Positions 24,002 through 36,424 of a DNA stretch of 64,000 nt are shown piece after piece. The stretch comes from Adiantum capillus-veneris. Taxonomy: Eukaryota; Streptophyta; Polypodiopsida; Polypodiales; Pteridaceae. The stretch is from the NCBI GenBank assembly GCA_014529385.2, contig CM043952.1:155411057-155475056 (forward strand), written 5' to 3'. Position numbers and translations under genes: made by a program. The notes beneath the pieces were generated by a model that was not told the DNA's origin, did not search any database, and worked only from the letters and a program-made list of their open reading frames with translations. Each line of letters starts with the position of its first letter. Within the stretch, counting starts at the first letter, position 1.

Positions 24002-25760
24002 CCACGAATGGAGTATAGTTGTCCCATTCCTTGAGTATGTCTAATGGTTGACTCCATTAATTTTTTACGATATTTGGGTGGAGCATTTCTTCGTTGACAT
24101 ATGAGTCATACCATTCTTGAGTAAGAGAATTCTTTGTTACAGGTACCCCCCTTTCCGTGTGAATAATCACCTTCTTGTATCCAAAGTAGTCATCGATGAA
24201 AGCAGATTCCTTTGAAAACACATCCGGTGTGTCCCATCCTACTGATGAGCTATGAATATTTGCACAGTTTGCAAGGCACCGAGGTCTGTTGTAGGCATTG
24301 TATAAAATTTTTACATTGCAAGGAGTGTAGATTAGTGACTTCCTAAATAAGTCAAAGAATAAATCCCAAGGTACCGGACCATAGGAATGTCGGTCATTGT
24401 TTTTGCACTGCCATTCCCATACATTAAACATAACAATATCAAAGCATCACGTAGCCATTACTAAAGGAAGCATGCTTTTGTCCATCCACGTTTCCTTTTC
24501 CGGTCTTAGGGTAAGTTCAAAAAAATTTATGTACAATATTTGATTAGTGAGTACAACCTCAGTTCCCAACTTAGATTGTATCCACTTGATACTCCCAACA
24601 GGCGAGGGTTTATGTTGAGGTGGTTTAAACTCGGGGTTCCCTACAGCATAATGATACCGAGCTCAAAAGATATTTGGTACAATGAAATCCATAGACATCA
24701 ACATTTTCTTCTCTCCTGCGTTGTGCGTGGTAGTGACAAGCCTTTGCACTTCCACTCCAGTTTGGAAATGCTCTTCCAACATAAGGCGAGAGAGTATATC
24801 CATCCATATCCCTTGAGGTAAACGGTCAGTTATCTACACACACACCCCATCACTCATGCTAGTTAGAATGATGGAAACAAAAACTCAAACTCAAATATTA
24901 TATCTTCAAAACAATATATGTTATATCAAAATAAAAATTTTATAACCGCAGAAGACCAAAAAGATACATAGTGTTTCTACGGAGATTCATAAATACAAAA
25001 GGGTCCTATGAACCAATTTGTGTTTCCTATAATTGTGGTTCTACCCTTATACTTGTTGACATCTCAAGTGTCAACGTTTAACACTTCAACTTTTACAATA
25101 AAGTCTCATCTTTCTTTTTGTACCATTCTTCCCCCCGTGATACATCTTTGGGTGATAATCCAATAAAGCAGTTTACATGAGCATGTCGTTCATTTACATC
25201 ATTTATGTAGAAGTATCTACTCGACTTCACTGCTAATGGTTGTGCTTGGGCAAAGTCACCAATGCACCTTGGTTTCTCGTAGTCATCAAAGGTAATGGTG
25301 ACATTGTGAGGGTTGTATTTGAGGATAGGTCCATAGACTCTATTGAACCAATCCTGGGATACATAATAGAATTCGTTGCCACCATTTGACTTCTTCCACG
25401 CTTTGATTATGAACTTATCACAAAATCCATATCTTTGGTTTAACATAAGTGCATTCTTACTAAGTATAATTTCATGACTCGTATGTCCAAAAGAGAGCAT
25501 AAGTTAAGGTAAAGAACATATCCTTGCACTTTGACATCACCTTATTGGATCTTTTCCTTCACCCAAAGCTATGGGTTGGTCATAAACCTATCAGGCACTT
25601 GTGTTCGATGTTCAGATTGAGATTCAACATATAACTCCCATCCTACATAAGTGTTGGGTACAAGGTAATGTCTAGTCTCCTTTGAAACTTGAGCCACTTC
25701 AATTCCCAATGGAGACTGAATCCAACTGCATAATTAAAAAATATTTTTTGTGCAAATCAC
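24002..25760 (-). pseudogene. Unrecognised relic of two related modules
   Basis: Minus-strand coding-like sequence in two paralogous parts (about 24,640-24,057 and 25,740-25,093). Shared blocks include NRPRCLANCANI versus EKPRCIGDFAQA, QEWYDSYVNEEML versus EEWYKKKDETLL, and WIQSKLGTEV versus WIQSPLGIEV. I do not recognise the family. The CACTA element lies at its left edge, and the sequence just left of the CACTA (about 17,830-17,946) probably belongs to the same relic. It could be part of an LTR retroelement or a decayed plant gene family. It is broken. Confidence 0.45.
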
Positions 25761-25946
25761 TCGGGAGTTCATCAAGACAATTAAGAAGATCCATCTAAAA
25801 CAAGACAACGAGAGAGAAAACTTAGTACACATGTGAATCAAAACTAACTCTATGCTTTTTTTATTCATCAAAATTTGATCTTTATGATTTTATTATAGTA
25901 TTATGGGTGTCTTGGAGCTAGTTCTTGAAATATTCTTTTAACTCTA
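25761..25946. other. No gene recognised
   Basis: Short AT-rich stretch between the two-module relic and the LTR that starts at 25,947. Confidence 0.4.
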
Positions 25947-26867
25947 TGTTGGGGGTCCCATCGTTGCAATAGCTCCAATGACCAACAAAATTATCAATAT
26001 AGAGGGATGAGCTACCCGGCTAGGGTATGGAAACACTCACACGGTTAGTGAGCTAATCATGGCAGCACAAATTATTAACTCTATGAGGTGAGCTTCCTAG
26101 CCTATGGAGGAGCGAAGCCGCAATGAAGGGGAAGCTCCATATCCACTTCTCTTCACCTATAATCAACCCAATCACACACACTACAATTGCAAGATGCACA
26201 CAACACTATTCCTATCATGCAAGACACTAATCGCAAGCACACACACATAGATCTATTGAGCACCACACTCCAATCATACTTACATGCACACACGAGAAAA
26301 AGAGGGCAATCACACAAGATTAGAGAGGGATTAACCACTAATTAGTTAAGATCTAGTTAATCTAAGCATCATGGGCAATCATAAGAAGTAAGATGGAGGC
26401 ATAGTAAGAGAGAATGAATCATTGATTAGTGTTAATCAAGTCTCATGAGCAAGTAGAAGCTCAAGGACTCCATAGCCACACACCTCAAGAGCTCCACAAA
26501 AGAGTGCTCTCAACAAATGACCTGAGAACCCTAATTTCTTTTACACACTGCTTTATATACCTAGGTTAAAAATATGCAATGTTCCGACGCCCAAGGCCTT
26601 TAGGGCTCACCACTTACTAAATCTGCAACCTAGGCACAGTAAGTGACCTATTCTTTACAACTTGGAACTCCCATTGAGCCCGTAACACATTAGAAATATT
26701 ACAATGGCTTGAAATAAATTGGGAATTTACAATACGTGACCTTTTTAGGAAAATGTGAAAAATGTGTAACTCCAATCTTTACTGCTTCTTTGCATTCATC
26801 CTCAATGTGCATTCGTACGTCTTCGATCTTTAGCAGCTTCTGTTAACTGACGTTGACTCAGTTAACA
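25947..26867 (-). repeat. 3' LTR (left copy)
   Basis: About 920 bp. The inner 590 bp (26,280-26,867) matches 36,425-37,005 closely, roughly nine bases in ten by eye. The outer left boundary at TGTTGGGGG is inferred from the TG rule only. Confidence 0.65.
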
Positions 26868-26885
26868 TTCCCCCCTTCCTATTTT
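26868..26885 (-). other. Polypurine tract
   Basis: Minus-strand AAATAGGAAGGGGGGAA directly precedes the LTR start TGTTAAC. This fixes the orientation of the element. Confidence 0.7.
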
Positions 26886-27860
26886 AGAGCCCTTCCTCGG
26901 ACACTGTTGAAAAGTGTCTGTGGAGGATGTGGAAGGTTTTGATTGGTTGTTGATGGGCTGATTTCTTCAATTGTCGTTGAATTTGTTCATGAGGTTGAAT
27001 TTTTTGCAGCATCTTCATTGGTCCAAATATGTCTATGTGAGAGATGATGTTGCATTTGTCCGTTGCAATAGCATAATGATGAGACTGATGTTTATTCATG
27101 AAAAGTATGTACAAGGGAAGTAGAATGATGAGGTTCTAACTTACGGTCTAATACCTGGATGACCAAAGGGGAAAAACCCACTGGGAAAAAAGTGCCTTTG
27201 GGATACGCACATTACTGGAGTACTTATTAGCATGGGAAATCTTAGTAAAGTACTCAAGGGATTATTTTTTGTTAGTTATGGAAAGAAAAAGGCAGCAATT
27301 ATGAAAGGATAGCATGATAGAACATTGGTTTGCCTGTTGTAGTCCACTCAAGGTGCATAGGTGGAAGCCAAAAAGAGTGTCTAATGCATATTTCCAATGA
27401 TGGGACATCTTATTTATGCATACACAGAAATGCATGGAAAACAATATGTTATGTAAGAAAGATTTTGATGGGTTATTCAAAAAGATGGTGTAGCTATAAA
27501 AGCGTATGACATGGCTTTGCATGCTGGCACTCCTTTACGAATGGTGTTCATTGACGAGGATATGTGCTCTCATCTTATTGTGCACTATGCATGAGTGTTG
27601 GACTCTACGGCATCACCAATTGTAAGTTAATAGACTTTTACTCTTATGCTCATCTCATCCAGCATGAGCGACACAACTTTAGATATGCTCAACTCTTCCA
27701 GCTTGAGTGTAAGCCTAATAACTACGACTCTTAGCACAGAGTTTAATATGACTTGAAGCTTTGGGACTAATTCTTTGCTCATTTTATGGCTCAGCAGCCC
27801 GACTTGGACTATGCCAAAGAGTGTTTTTTGCACCTTGGCGACTTGACTTTTTACTGTCTT
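26886..27860. other. Non-coding interior of the LTR element
   Basis: Sits between the polypurine tract and the coding relics. I see no recognisable domain. Confidence 0.4.
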
Positions 27861-27867
27861 GTGCTTA

Positions 27868-30160
27868 TTACAAACATTTCTTCAGGTAAAAGTAAGCTTG
27901 AATCCTGAAAAAAAGGATTGGTGAAGGACCAAGTTGGCATTGAAGGTTTCTTTTGCCATACCTGTTTGATCTTTTTCGAATCTTCATTCGCAAATTGGTT
28001 GGGCCATGTGCATCTTGATATGCATATGTGAGCTTGATCACATGTAACTGTTTGAACACTATGGGCTTTGTCGGCTTTTGGCTTTGACTTGTGAAGATCA
28101 ATTGAAACTTCTGTCCTTGATGATCTTCATATAAGCATTTGTTTGCAGATTCTGATGGAGTCTGGGTCAATTGGAAACTTCCAACAACCATATGATCTTT
28201 CAATGTTTTCTTCTTCGAAGGGGTCTGTTGGCTAGAAGTTCTTGGGCTTCTAACTGGTGTAACATTTTTTGGTACTAAAGCTGAGCTTAATGAATTTGCA
28301 GCTCCCCCCTTCCTAGGGTGATCACTATAGCCTGCTTCATTGTGAGAGCTCAAAACTATTTGGCTCTCATCCAGTCTTACCTTTTGGGACTGTGAAGGTA
28401 CACTTTGTGGAGCACTGTTAACATTTGGCATCTGCAAACCTTCTACATAGTTTCCTATGTATCTTTGTGAAACATGACAAATGATTCCCCAAGTTAAGCT
28501 ATAGATAGCATTATCCTTGCCCTGATATTTTCTATCCCATGGGTCTCCTATGATATGAGCTTTTGTGGTTTCAGGACCCAATGCATCATAGATGCTAGAC
28601 TCTCGTCTATATCTACGACTGTTTTGGTCAAAGTATATGCTCATTTGGTCACAACAACAAAGTTTGATTTTCGATGGAGGAGAGTTTGGCTCTGAACAAG
28701 TTTCTGAGTTCACTTGGGTAATATCCTTCAACTCTAGAGAGGATGGGCTATAATAGATTCTTTCCCCTGAAATGAACCATTCTTTCTGATCTATCACTAG
28801 ACGCACTTCTATGAGCTGGTATGTGGGCCGTTCAAACACTGGTTGATCCTTTTTGTATAGTTTCCCTTTTTTGTCTACATAGTGTGCATATGAATGATGT
28901 GTGCCATACAAAGCTAACATCATTCTCTTTGATGTGTCCCTTAGAATCGTGAATGATTGCACACTTGTGGAAGTGGATGCAGAATCATTTGCAAACCTAA
29001 CAGTCTTTTCACCCTTTGGTGATATCTCGACACCTTTACTAAATTCATGCAAGAATTTGTTGTTCAAAGAATCAATTTTAAGCTTTTAAGGTGCCTGTGC
29101 ATCTTTATGCTCATTTTGAACTTGCAATGCTTTTACTGGTGCTTCTAATGGTAATGCAAAATCATCAGATTGCATCAAAAGTGACGAGTTAAATGCACTT
29201 ACATCGAGATTCGCATTTCCAATTTTCTTTGTACCTTGCTTGGCGGTTGATGTATCCCTGTTGTCAGGATTTCTTGGACAATCTTCAACAAAATGTCCAC
29301 CTTTTCTTCCATAATCTGAGCAATACACCATGATTGGGGGTATTTCAACTGGCTCTATCATGTCAAGCTCTTGCAAAGCAGCTTCTGCTTCTATGCTTGC
29401 CCAATTGTCAGCATCTTCTTTTAAAACACTGAGCATCAAGTTGTAGATTGCTCCATCTTAACTTTTGTATCGTCTTTGGCTTGGTTTTCCAATTAGATTG
29501 GCTTCAATTGGTTGATATATTGGATCTTGCAATTTTGGTTCTCGATTATAGATCTGACCACTGTAATCCATGTACAATGATCCTTATTGCATATGCACCA
29601 AATAGATGCTTTGCGGACTTGTGCTGATTTTTGGATAACCATTTGGGTCAATTCTTTGCACTTCTATATACAATGCATCTTTAAGCTTGCAATACCTGGC
29701 TCCACTGAAGTTTGCAAACATCTAGGAGTTCTCTGAATCTGGCTTTACTCTGATCAATAGGATCTTGTCTCCTGTGCTGCTTTAACTGCTCATAAGATAC
29801 CTATGACCTTCTCTATCTGTGTACAAAAATTTATCCCCATCGTAGCCATATAGCTGCAAAATTTGCTCTATTGCAGCTGTGCATGTGTTGCCACTGCTAC
29901 TAGCTTTCCTGCTATACTTGAATTCTTAGCTCGATTTAAGTCCATGTTGGCTCAATCTACAAAAACTGTCAATTGGCACATTCTGATATTGATTAGCAGA
30001 ATTTCTCCTGCTTAGTTTTGATAAAACTGCTTGTGGCAAAGCACTTTTGCAGTTGACTGCTATTCAAACTCACAAGAGTTGATTAACTCCGCAATTGGAC
30101 AATTTTCGGCTTGATTGCTCACAGTTTTGAGTTGACTACTCTCTCACCGACTGATCTCAT
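27868..30160 (-). pseudogene. Retroelement coding relic with repeated modules
   Basis: Minus-strand coding-like sequence of the 26-37 kb LTR fossil. A cysteine-containing knuckle-like block lies near 29,330-29,270 (YCSDYGRKGGHFVEDC). Around it is a recurring degenerate module of the form Tyr-x-Asp-x-x-Gly-x-x-Tyr, for example LYEDHQGQKFQ, YFDQNSRRYRRE and YMDYSGQIYNRE. A block near 28,510 (KYQGKDNAIYSLTWGI) resembles one near 29,460 (DGAIYNLMLSVL), suggesting internal duplication. No reverse transcriptase is visible. It is probably a gag-side region and is broken. Confidence 0.5.
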
Positions 30161-30180
30161 TTGCTTGTGCACGGTTTGCT

Positions 30181-30885
30181 CGGTGTGTTTTTTTTTTTTT
30201 TTAATCTGGATTTTTTTCACACTTTCTATCTTTTTTTGGCCCTTCCGACGAGTTCCTTTTTATATTTCCTAATTATTTGTGAAATTTTCATTTTTCTAAT
30301 TTTTTGGTATTTTTATGATTTTTTACGTTTTTTTTTTTGAAACTTATAATTTTTAAGGAATTTCTTGTGAATTTTCTAAATATTTTGTGATTTATTTGTG
30401 ATTTTTTGAAATTTTTATGACTTTTCTACGTACTTTTTATTTTTCTGTAAATGTTTTTGATTTTTTTGTGAATTTAAGAAATTTTAATGGATTTTTTGAG
30501 GTTTTTTACTTGTTTTGTGGTTTTTTCTGTGAGTTTTTTATTTTTTCTAACATTTTCTAAGAAGTTTTTAATTTTTATGAGTTTTTTTATTTTATGGTGA
30601 TTTTTCTTATCAATTTTGAAATTTTTTAGATTTTTTTTCTATTTTTTTATAAATTTTTTAACTCTTTTTTGAAATTATTTTAAGTTTTTTGTGATTTTTT
30701 CTATGTTTTTTTTAATGTTTTCTATTTTTTATTGGAACTTTTTTTGGGTGATTTTTTAATATTTTTGTGTGATTTTTTCGATCCTCTTCTATTTTTTATT
30801 TGATTTGTTTTTTTGGAATATTTTTGTGATTTTTTTATTGTTGTTATTTTAAAATTATATAAATTGAAATTAAATTAAAATAATG
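30181..30885. repeat. T-rich low-complexity tract (700 bp)
   Basis: Extremely T-rich, built from irregular TTTTTGTGATTTTT-like units with no fixed period. The complementary A-rich tract at 35,510-35,935 is similar in texture. Confidence 0.85.
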
Positions 30886-31076
30886 CAACCTACTTTACCT
30901 GGCTGGCCGCTAGTCGGTTGACCTGCAGCACGTGCAGATGGAGGAGACTTGGTGAAGGCGGGTCAGCGGGCCTGGCGCCCCAGGGCACGCGCGCGTGCAG
31001 GGGACGACTCTGTGACTCAGCGCAGTCAGCGAAAGGGGCGATGTGGCGCGTTGGTGACGTGGCCCCGTGCAGCTTG

Positions 31077-31081
<5 letters not shown>
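30886..31081. other. GC-rich island, no gene recognised
   Basis: About 190 bp of unusually GC-rich sequence between the T-rich tract and the GA microsatellite. Frames here run into the repeat and have no recognisable content. Confidence 0.4.

Positions 31082-31159
<78 letters not shown>
31082..31159. repeat. (GA)n microsatellite
   Basis: About 39 pure GA units. Confidence 0.96.
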
Positions 31160-31162
<3 letters not shown>

Positions 31163-31701
31163 AAGGGCTTTGCTGCTGGCGTGTGTGGGCAGCCTGCACA
31201 ACGAGACAAAAAAGGGGGGGCTGTAAGGTTTCCAGTTTTTGAAACCTTAAAGATTGTATAAAACTTAATCAAAGTGATATGACTATTGAAAAAAAGCAAT
31301 GTAGAATTGTCCGACCGTGGCAAATATGGGTATTTTTGGAATCTTAACCACAGCAAACCCCGGGCTAGAAATTTTTAGATTTAAATTCGGACAAAAACTG
31401 ACCCCTCTAGTCCTTCCAGAAGATTCAATGTAAATTAAATTATTAAGAAAAATTGAAGGGTTGCAGTAATCCTTAAAGCATAGACTTTATTTAAGGCCTC
31501 CCAGATATTTACGAATTAAGTAAAAATAGGTCAAAATATAGCAGAATGGATATTTTAAAAGCTGGCAGGTAATGGGAGGGTCATCAATGACCTGCCAGGG
31601 ACTCATTTAGCAGCAAGGGGGGCCATCTGGAGCTGTAGGGCTGCTTGAGCTGCAAGCAACTGCTATGTCCAGCCTGTGAAAGCTTATGAGTGCCAGAAAA
31701 C

Positions 31702-31709
31702 TATAAATA
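31702..31709 (+). promoter_or_regulatory. TATA box of copy 2
   Basis: TATAAATAGGACCCC, matching the spacing and context of 6,986-6,993. Confidence 0.6.
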
Positions 31710-32169
31710 GGACCCCTTGCTTCACAATTTGACAGACTCGGAGCCTTGACACTCTCTCTCTCATCTAGAGAGAACGCTACGCAGAAATCACTAGAGATTA
31801 AGCTCTAGTCGATTAACCTAAACGATAATTAGCTTAATCCTTTTTAATTAGGAAGGCAAGATTAATCTATTTTGTTATTAAATCAAATATTAAGCCTATG
31901 TATACTCATAAACCCTCTCTTTATTAATTATTCTCTGTTGATTGTTGTAATTAAGCTTGGTAATGTTAAGCTAATTAATTATCCTATCATATTAGGATTG
32001 AAATTAGCCAAATTAACCATGAATTAATGGGAAATATATTAATTAAGCTTAGATTAAGTTGAGGTAATTATCAGAGCTGCATTAGATAGTCATAAAGCTA
32101 GGAAAATTATCCTATATTTTTTGAGTAATTTTCCTAATTAATTAGGCACAATTATACTATTTTTTAGAG

Positions 32170-33080
32170 AAAATTAAAGGAAAAAATAATCAAATTGATT
32201 CAAAATACTTTGAGTTATTTACTAGTGGTTAATTATATGTTAGGGAACCCGTGATAATTAGGAGAACTCAAATAATTAATTTACCTAATTACTTTAGCAG
32301 AAATACTCTGTTTTTAAGACAAATTAAATAAGGGAAATTAGTAAATTGATTTCAAATGCTTTGAGTTACTCATCAGTGGTTAAGTATGTATTAGGGAACT
32401 CTTGATAATTAGGAGAAGCTCAGATAATTCATTTATCTAATTACTTTAGCATAAATACTCTATTTTTATGATAAATTAAATAGGGGAAATTAGCAAATGG
32501 ATTCAAATTGAATTGAGTTATTTATCAGAGGTTAGTTACATGTTAGGAAATCTGTGATAATTATGTGAAACTTAGATAATTAATTTATCTAATTACTTTA
32601 CCAGAAATACTCTGTTTTTAAGACAAATCAAATAGGGGAAATTAGCAAATGGATTCAAATTGATTTGAGTTATTTATCAGAGGTTAATTACATGTTAGGT
32701 AACCTATGATAATTAGGCCAATCTCAGATAATTAGTTTACCTAATTAGTTTAGCAAAAATACTCTGTTTTTAGAACAAATAAAAGGGAGAAATTAGCAAA
32801 TTGATTCAAAATATTTTGAGTTATTTATCAAAGGTTAATTACATGCTAGGAAATTTGTGATAATTATGTCAACCTCAGATAATTAATTTACCTGGTTACT
32901 TTAGCATAATTACTCTATTTTAAGGACAAATTAAAAGGGAGAAATTAGTAAATTGATTCAAAATGCTTTGAGTTATTTGTTAGAGGTTAATTATACTTTA
33001 AGAAAACTATGATAGTTATGTTACCCTCAAATAATTAGTTTACCTAATTATCCCAGATAAATTACATTATTTTTAGAAAA
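32170..33080 (+). repeat. Tandem array, 152-bp period, six units
   Basis: The anchor TGAGTTATTT (or variants) begins at 32211, 32362, 32514, 32666, 32817 and 32969: intervals of 151, 152, 152, 151 and 152 bp. Units share a core with the 7.6-8.4 kb array (ATTTATCA, ACATGTTA, GATAATTA in order) but are otherwise well diverged. Confidence 0.85.
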
Positions 33081-33673
33081 AAATAAAAGAGAGAATATAA
33101 TAAATTAATCCAAAAACCTTTGATATAAATATGAGAGATAGAACACACCTTGAGGAATTTGTGATAAATACCCCAACCTTAGAGAAATAGTTTAGGTATT
33201 TATCTAATTACAAAATAAATACCTGAGGTCCAAAATCACTATTGAAGGGTGGGAAAATTACCTTAGCATAAATGGTTGGTATAACAAATTACTATCAGTA
33301 AAATTCTGCTTAAATTAGACCATAAGTATAGGAGGGAAAGGTTATAAATCAAATTTATGAAAATTCCTAAAGATAGAACATATTCAATTACAATTTAGGA
33401 TGAGTAATCCATTAGCCGATAGAAATTTATAATTTACTAATGATAAAATGAAATATAGACTAAGGATAAACCTAGTTAAAGGGCTTCCCAAATTAAATGG
33501 TAATTATGGGAAATTACTTGTAGCATAAATAAGTTTCAGGAGGAATATCTCATCAAATTGACTATTAAAGATACCTACTTACTCCAAAAATCCTTAGTTT
33601 TTGGTAAAAAAGGAAAAAGAAGATTATTCAATTAAACTTCTAATGGATTAAGTCTTTTTATAAGGCGGTCGAC

Positions 33674-33859
33674 ATGGCTCCAAAGAGACGCAGGGGAAAT
33701 CCTCTTAGCGAGGAAGAGGATGTTAGCAACAAAAGAAACAAGGCTACTAATGACCGTGAGGCTTGTCCTAGCCATAGGCCAATGGAGGAAAGTTTGCAGG
33801 CTTCAGCCCAGCAGCAGATGGCCGATCAATCCCAGGTGGGTTTTCCATTATTTAATTAA
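33674..33859 (+). other. Short charged reading frame after the array
   Basis: 61 codons beginning MAPKRRRGNPLSEEED, with a basic cluster like a nuclear localisation signal and then an acidic patch. A CAG|GTGGGT splice-donor-like site lies near its end. I do not recognise it. It sits where copy 1 also has an ATG, but the peptides differ. It may be the start of a retroelement gene. Confidence 0.25.
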
Positions 33860-34940
33860 GTCCTTAAATAGTTTAAGTTCTTTTATAAGTTAGCATTGCA
33901 TACATAAGGAGTGAGAAAGAATCAGGAAAGGTATAATTGACCAAAAACGGAAAATAAATTCCAACGTGCATTTGTTTATAATGTAGGAAAGAATTGTTTG
34001 GGTTAAAATTGGTTGAATTAGGAAAGATATGGTTGATCATCCTTAAGACATCTTGTCTCAAGACACCTCCGACTCCTTGGTATATTTTGATGATAATGAT
34101 GGCTTTCCAGCCACGGATAAGTCGCTTACCCCCATGAACAATGAGTTTCCACTCCGTGTCATGTTTTGATGTTTCTACATAAGTTAGGATACCGTTTTTA
34201 TCCTAGGGGAGCCGCCCGGTTGTATGGGCAACTGGTTTGGTGTATAGGCACCCGGAACCTTGGGTGGGGGTTTATCCACTCCGGATTGTGAATAAGGAAT
34301 GGGTGCCGTTTTTTTTCACCCTTAGGTGGTCTTGAGACAAGAAGAGTACTGGTCATGGTTACTATGGATAATGTTTTGATTGACAGTACCCTGTCTTAAG
34401 TTTAAAGATGTCTGTTTGCTAAAAGAATGTTTTCAATACTGTTTTCAAGGGCTGTTTTAATAAAATTCTGTTATGAAGGATAAAAGGAATCATTATTTTA
34501 ATTGTGATAAGAACGTGGTAGTAATTAAATAACAAAAGAATCATATGTGAGTATGGGGTGCTAAGTGGGGATTGACTAAGGTTGTCAATTATGGACGGGT
34601 GGACCTGATTAGTCAGGTAACTATCCATCTCTGCACACTAAAATGTTTAGAAAACTTCTTCACTTGGAAGAGGAGTCCACCAGCGGCTGTGCCCTCACAT
34701 TTGTTAGGGGGGGAAAAGCATTGGTTGAGGATACCTTAGCCCAATTGTGGCAGTTATAGGGACGAAATAGTTTTTTTGGACTTTTATTACGTTGTCCCGT
34801 TTCCGCTGCGAGACAGGACTAGGTCTGCTTCTAAGGCTACAGAACCAAACCATTGTCAATGGTGAAGGTCTATTCCTTGGATTTTTCTTGTTTAGAGACT
34901 CTGATTTTTATCAGGCCTAGAGACCTGTCAAGGATCCTAT
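33860..34940. other. No gene recognised
   Basis: Non-coding, probably the continuation of the retroelement that contains copy 2. A GC-richer segment with repeated CCGG-like phrases lies at 34,200-34,330. Confidence 0.4.
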
Positions 34941-34994
34941 CCCGATCTTGGTATTGACGGGTTGGGGACCTCACAGGGGGCTTGGAGTGGGGTC

Positions 34995-35205
34995 ACGAGA
35001 GAGAGGGAGAGAGTTAAGAATAGAGAGAGGAGAGAGAATTAGTGAGAGAGAAATGTTAGAGAGAAGGAAGAGAGAGAGAGAGAGAGAGAGAAAGTGGAAA
35101 GACGGAATGAGAGGGAGGAGAGAGAGAGAGAGAGAGAGAGAGACAAAGAGAGAGTTAAGAGGGGGAGACAGAGAGTTAGAGAGAGAGAGTCGGGGGAGGG
35201 TGCAT
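34995..35205. repeat. Imperfect GA-rich purine tract
   Basis: About 200 bp of interrupted GAGA, AGAGAGTTA and AGGGAGA units. It reads as Arg/Glu or Ser/Leu in all frames and is not coding. Confidence 0.85.
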
Positions 35206-35509
35206 ATGGGAAAATAAGGGCACACTCGAAGCTCTCCCGGTTTTTAGGACAAAAATTGAAGCTTTTGCCGGTAATTACACCAGACTTGTGAAAATGTGTC
35301 GGTTTTCTTCAAGGCAAGCTCAAAATCTAACAGGGATTTTATGATTTTAGCCATTTAAAATACATTGGACCCGACGAAGAGAGAATAAGGGAGAGAGTGA
35401 GTGGATGGGTTCACGAGAACGAAATAAAGAGGAAGAGAATTATTTTATCCACCGCAAGGCATGGCACCAAATCCCAAAACCTGCTTCCTTTTATATATTT
35501 TTTTTATTT

Positions 35510-35935
35510 TTTATTTTCAAATTTCCAAGAAATGCCGAACTGCCAAAAATTAGCCGAAAACTCCAAAAATCGCCAGAAAATTCCAAAATTTGCTAGAAAA
35601 GTCCAAAAAATTCCCGAAAAATTCTAGGAATCTTAGAAAATCACCAATATTTAAAACCGAACATTTCCAATACGCAAAAGCACACCGAAAATATCAGATT
35701 TTACCTAAAACGCGATTTACAACACAAACATCAATCCGATCCTCGAAAATAGCAAAGCGCTCAAAAGTCGACCACGGACAGCACGAATGCAAACAAAATG
35801 ATACCGTAATTACGCACACACAAAATAGCTCGTGAAGATCACAAAATCATTTTTTATGAAATTATCCAAAAATTAATGCAAAAATTATAAAAATTATCCA
35901 AAAAATACCCAAAAGTTTTCTAAAAATTCTCCACA
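35510..35935. repeat. A-rich low-complexity tract
   Basis: Irregular AAAATTCC / CCAAAAA units. Its texture is the complement of the T-rich tract at 30,181-30,885. The pair brackets the copy 2 block. Confidence 0.75.
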
Positions 35936-36424
35936 CATTGGGGAATGGTGCAGCCAAATAAAATTCACATCAATTCAATTGCCAATAATCTTATCAATAA
36001 ATTCAAGAATAGGCAATTAAACCGGCAAAATTACCGAGAAAAATAGGTCAAAAATTGACGCAATTAGAGTGTATAAATCACTGTTTTGAGCACAAAAACA
36101 CAGCATTTCATCATTACACACATCAATTATGCAATTGAAATTCGAATGTAAATTTAACACTTTTTAGGCACACACACACTAATGAAATTGACAGTTTTTA
36201 TCAATCTTTAGGTGCGCACACAAAAGGGTTAAATTTGTCGGATTTGCAATGTGACTTCACAAATCAATAGTTAGACATGAGCACAACACATATCAATCAT
36301 CAATTCAAAAATGATAATGCACATATTGATTTCTAGGTGCTCAAACATGGGCAAAATAGTGCAACACACCTAAAATTAGCATACACACACTCAATTGGAA
36401 TGCACACTCACTTGATTTCAGTGC
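35936..36424. other. No gene recognised
   Basis: AT-rich with scattered CACACA runs, between the A-rich tract and the 5' LTR remnant. Confidence 0.4.

Larger units (their letters stand above)
31222..33660 (+). mobile_element. LTR-like block with 152-bp array (copy 2)
   Basis: Homologue of 6,492-8,460: TGTAAGGTTTCCAG start, the same hairpin, AATGTAGAATTGTCCGACC block, TATA box at 31,702-31,709, CAGACTCG start region and a tandem array. It is preceded by AAAAAAGGGGGGGC (31,208-31,221), which looks like a polypurine tract and would make this a 3' LTR of a plus-strand element. That is an inference, because no coding region upstream in that orientation was recognised. It is an old fossil inserted into the 26-37 kb element. 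Confidence 0.6.

Noticed and set aside
33674-33859. Host nuclear protein gene start
   Set aside because: Only 61 codons with a basic cluster; its position after an LTR-like block and the lack of any following recognisable exon do not support a host gene.
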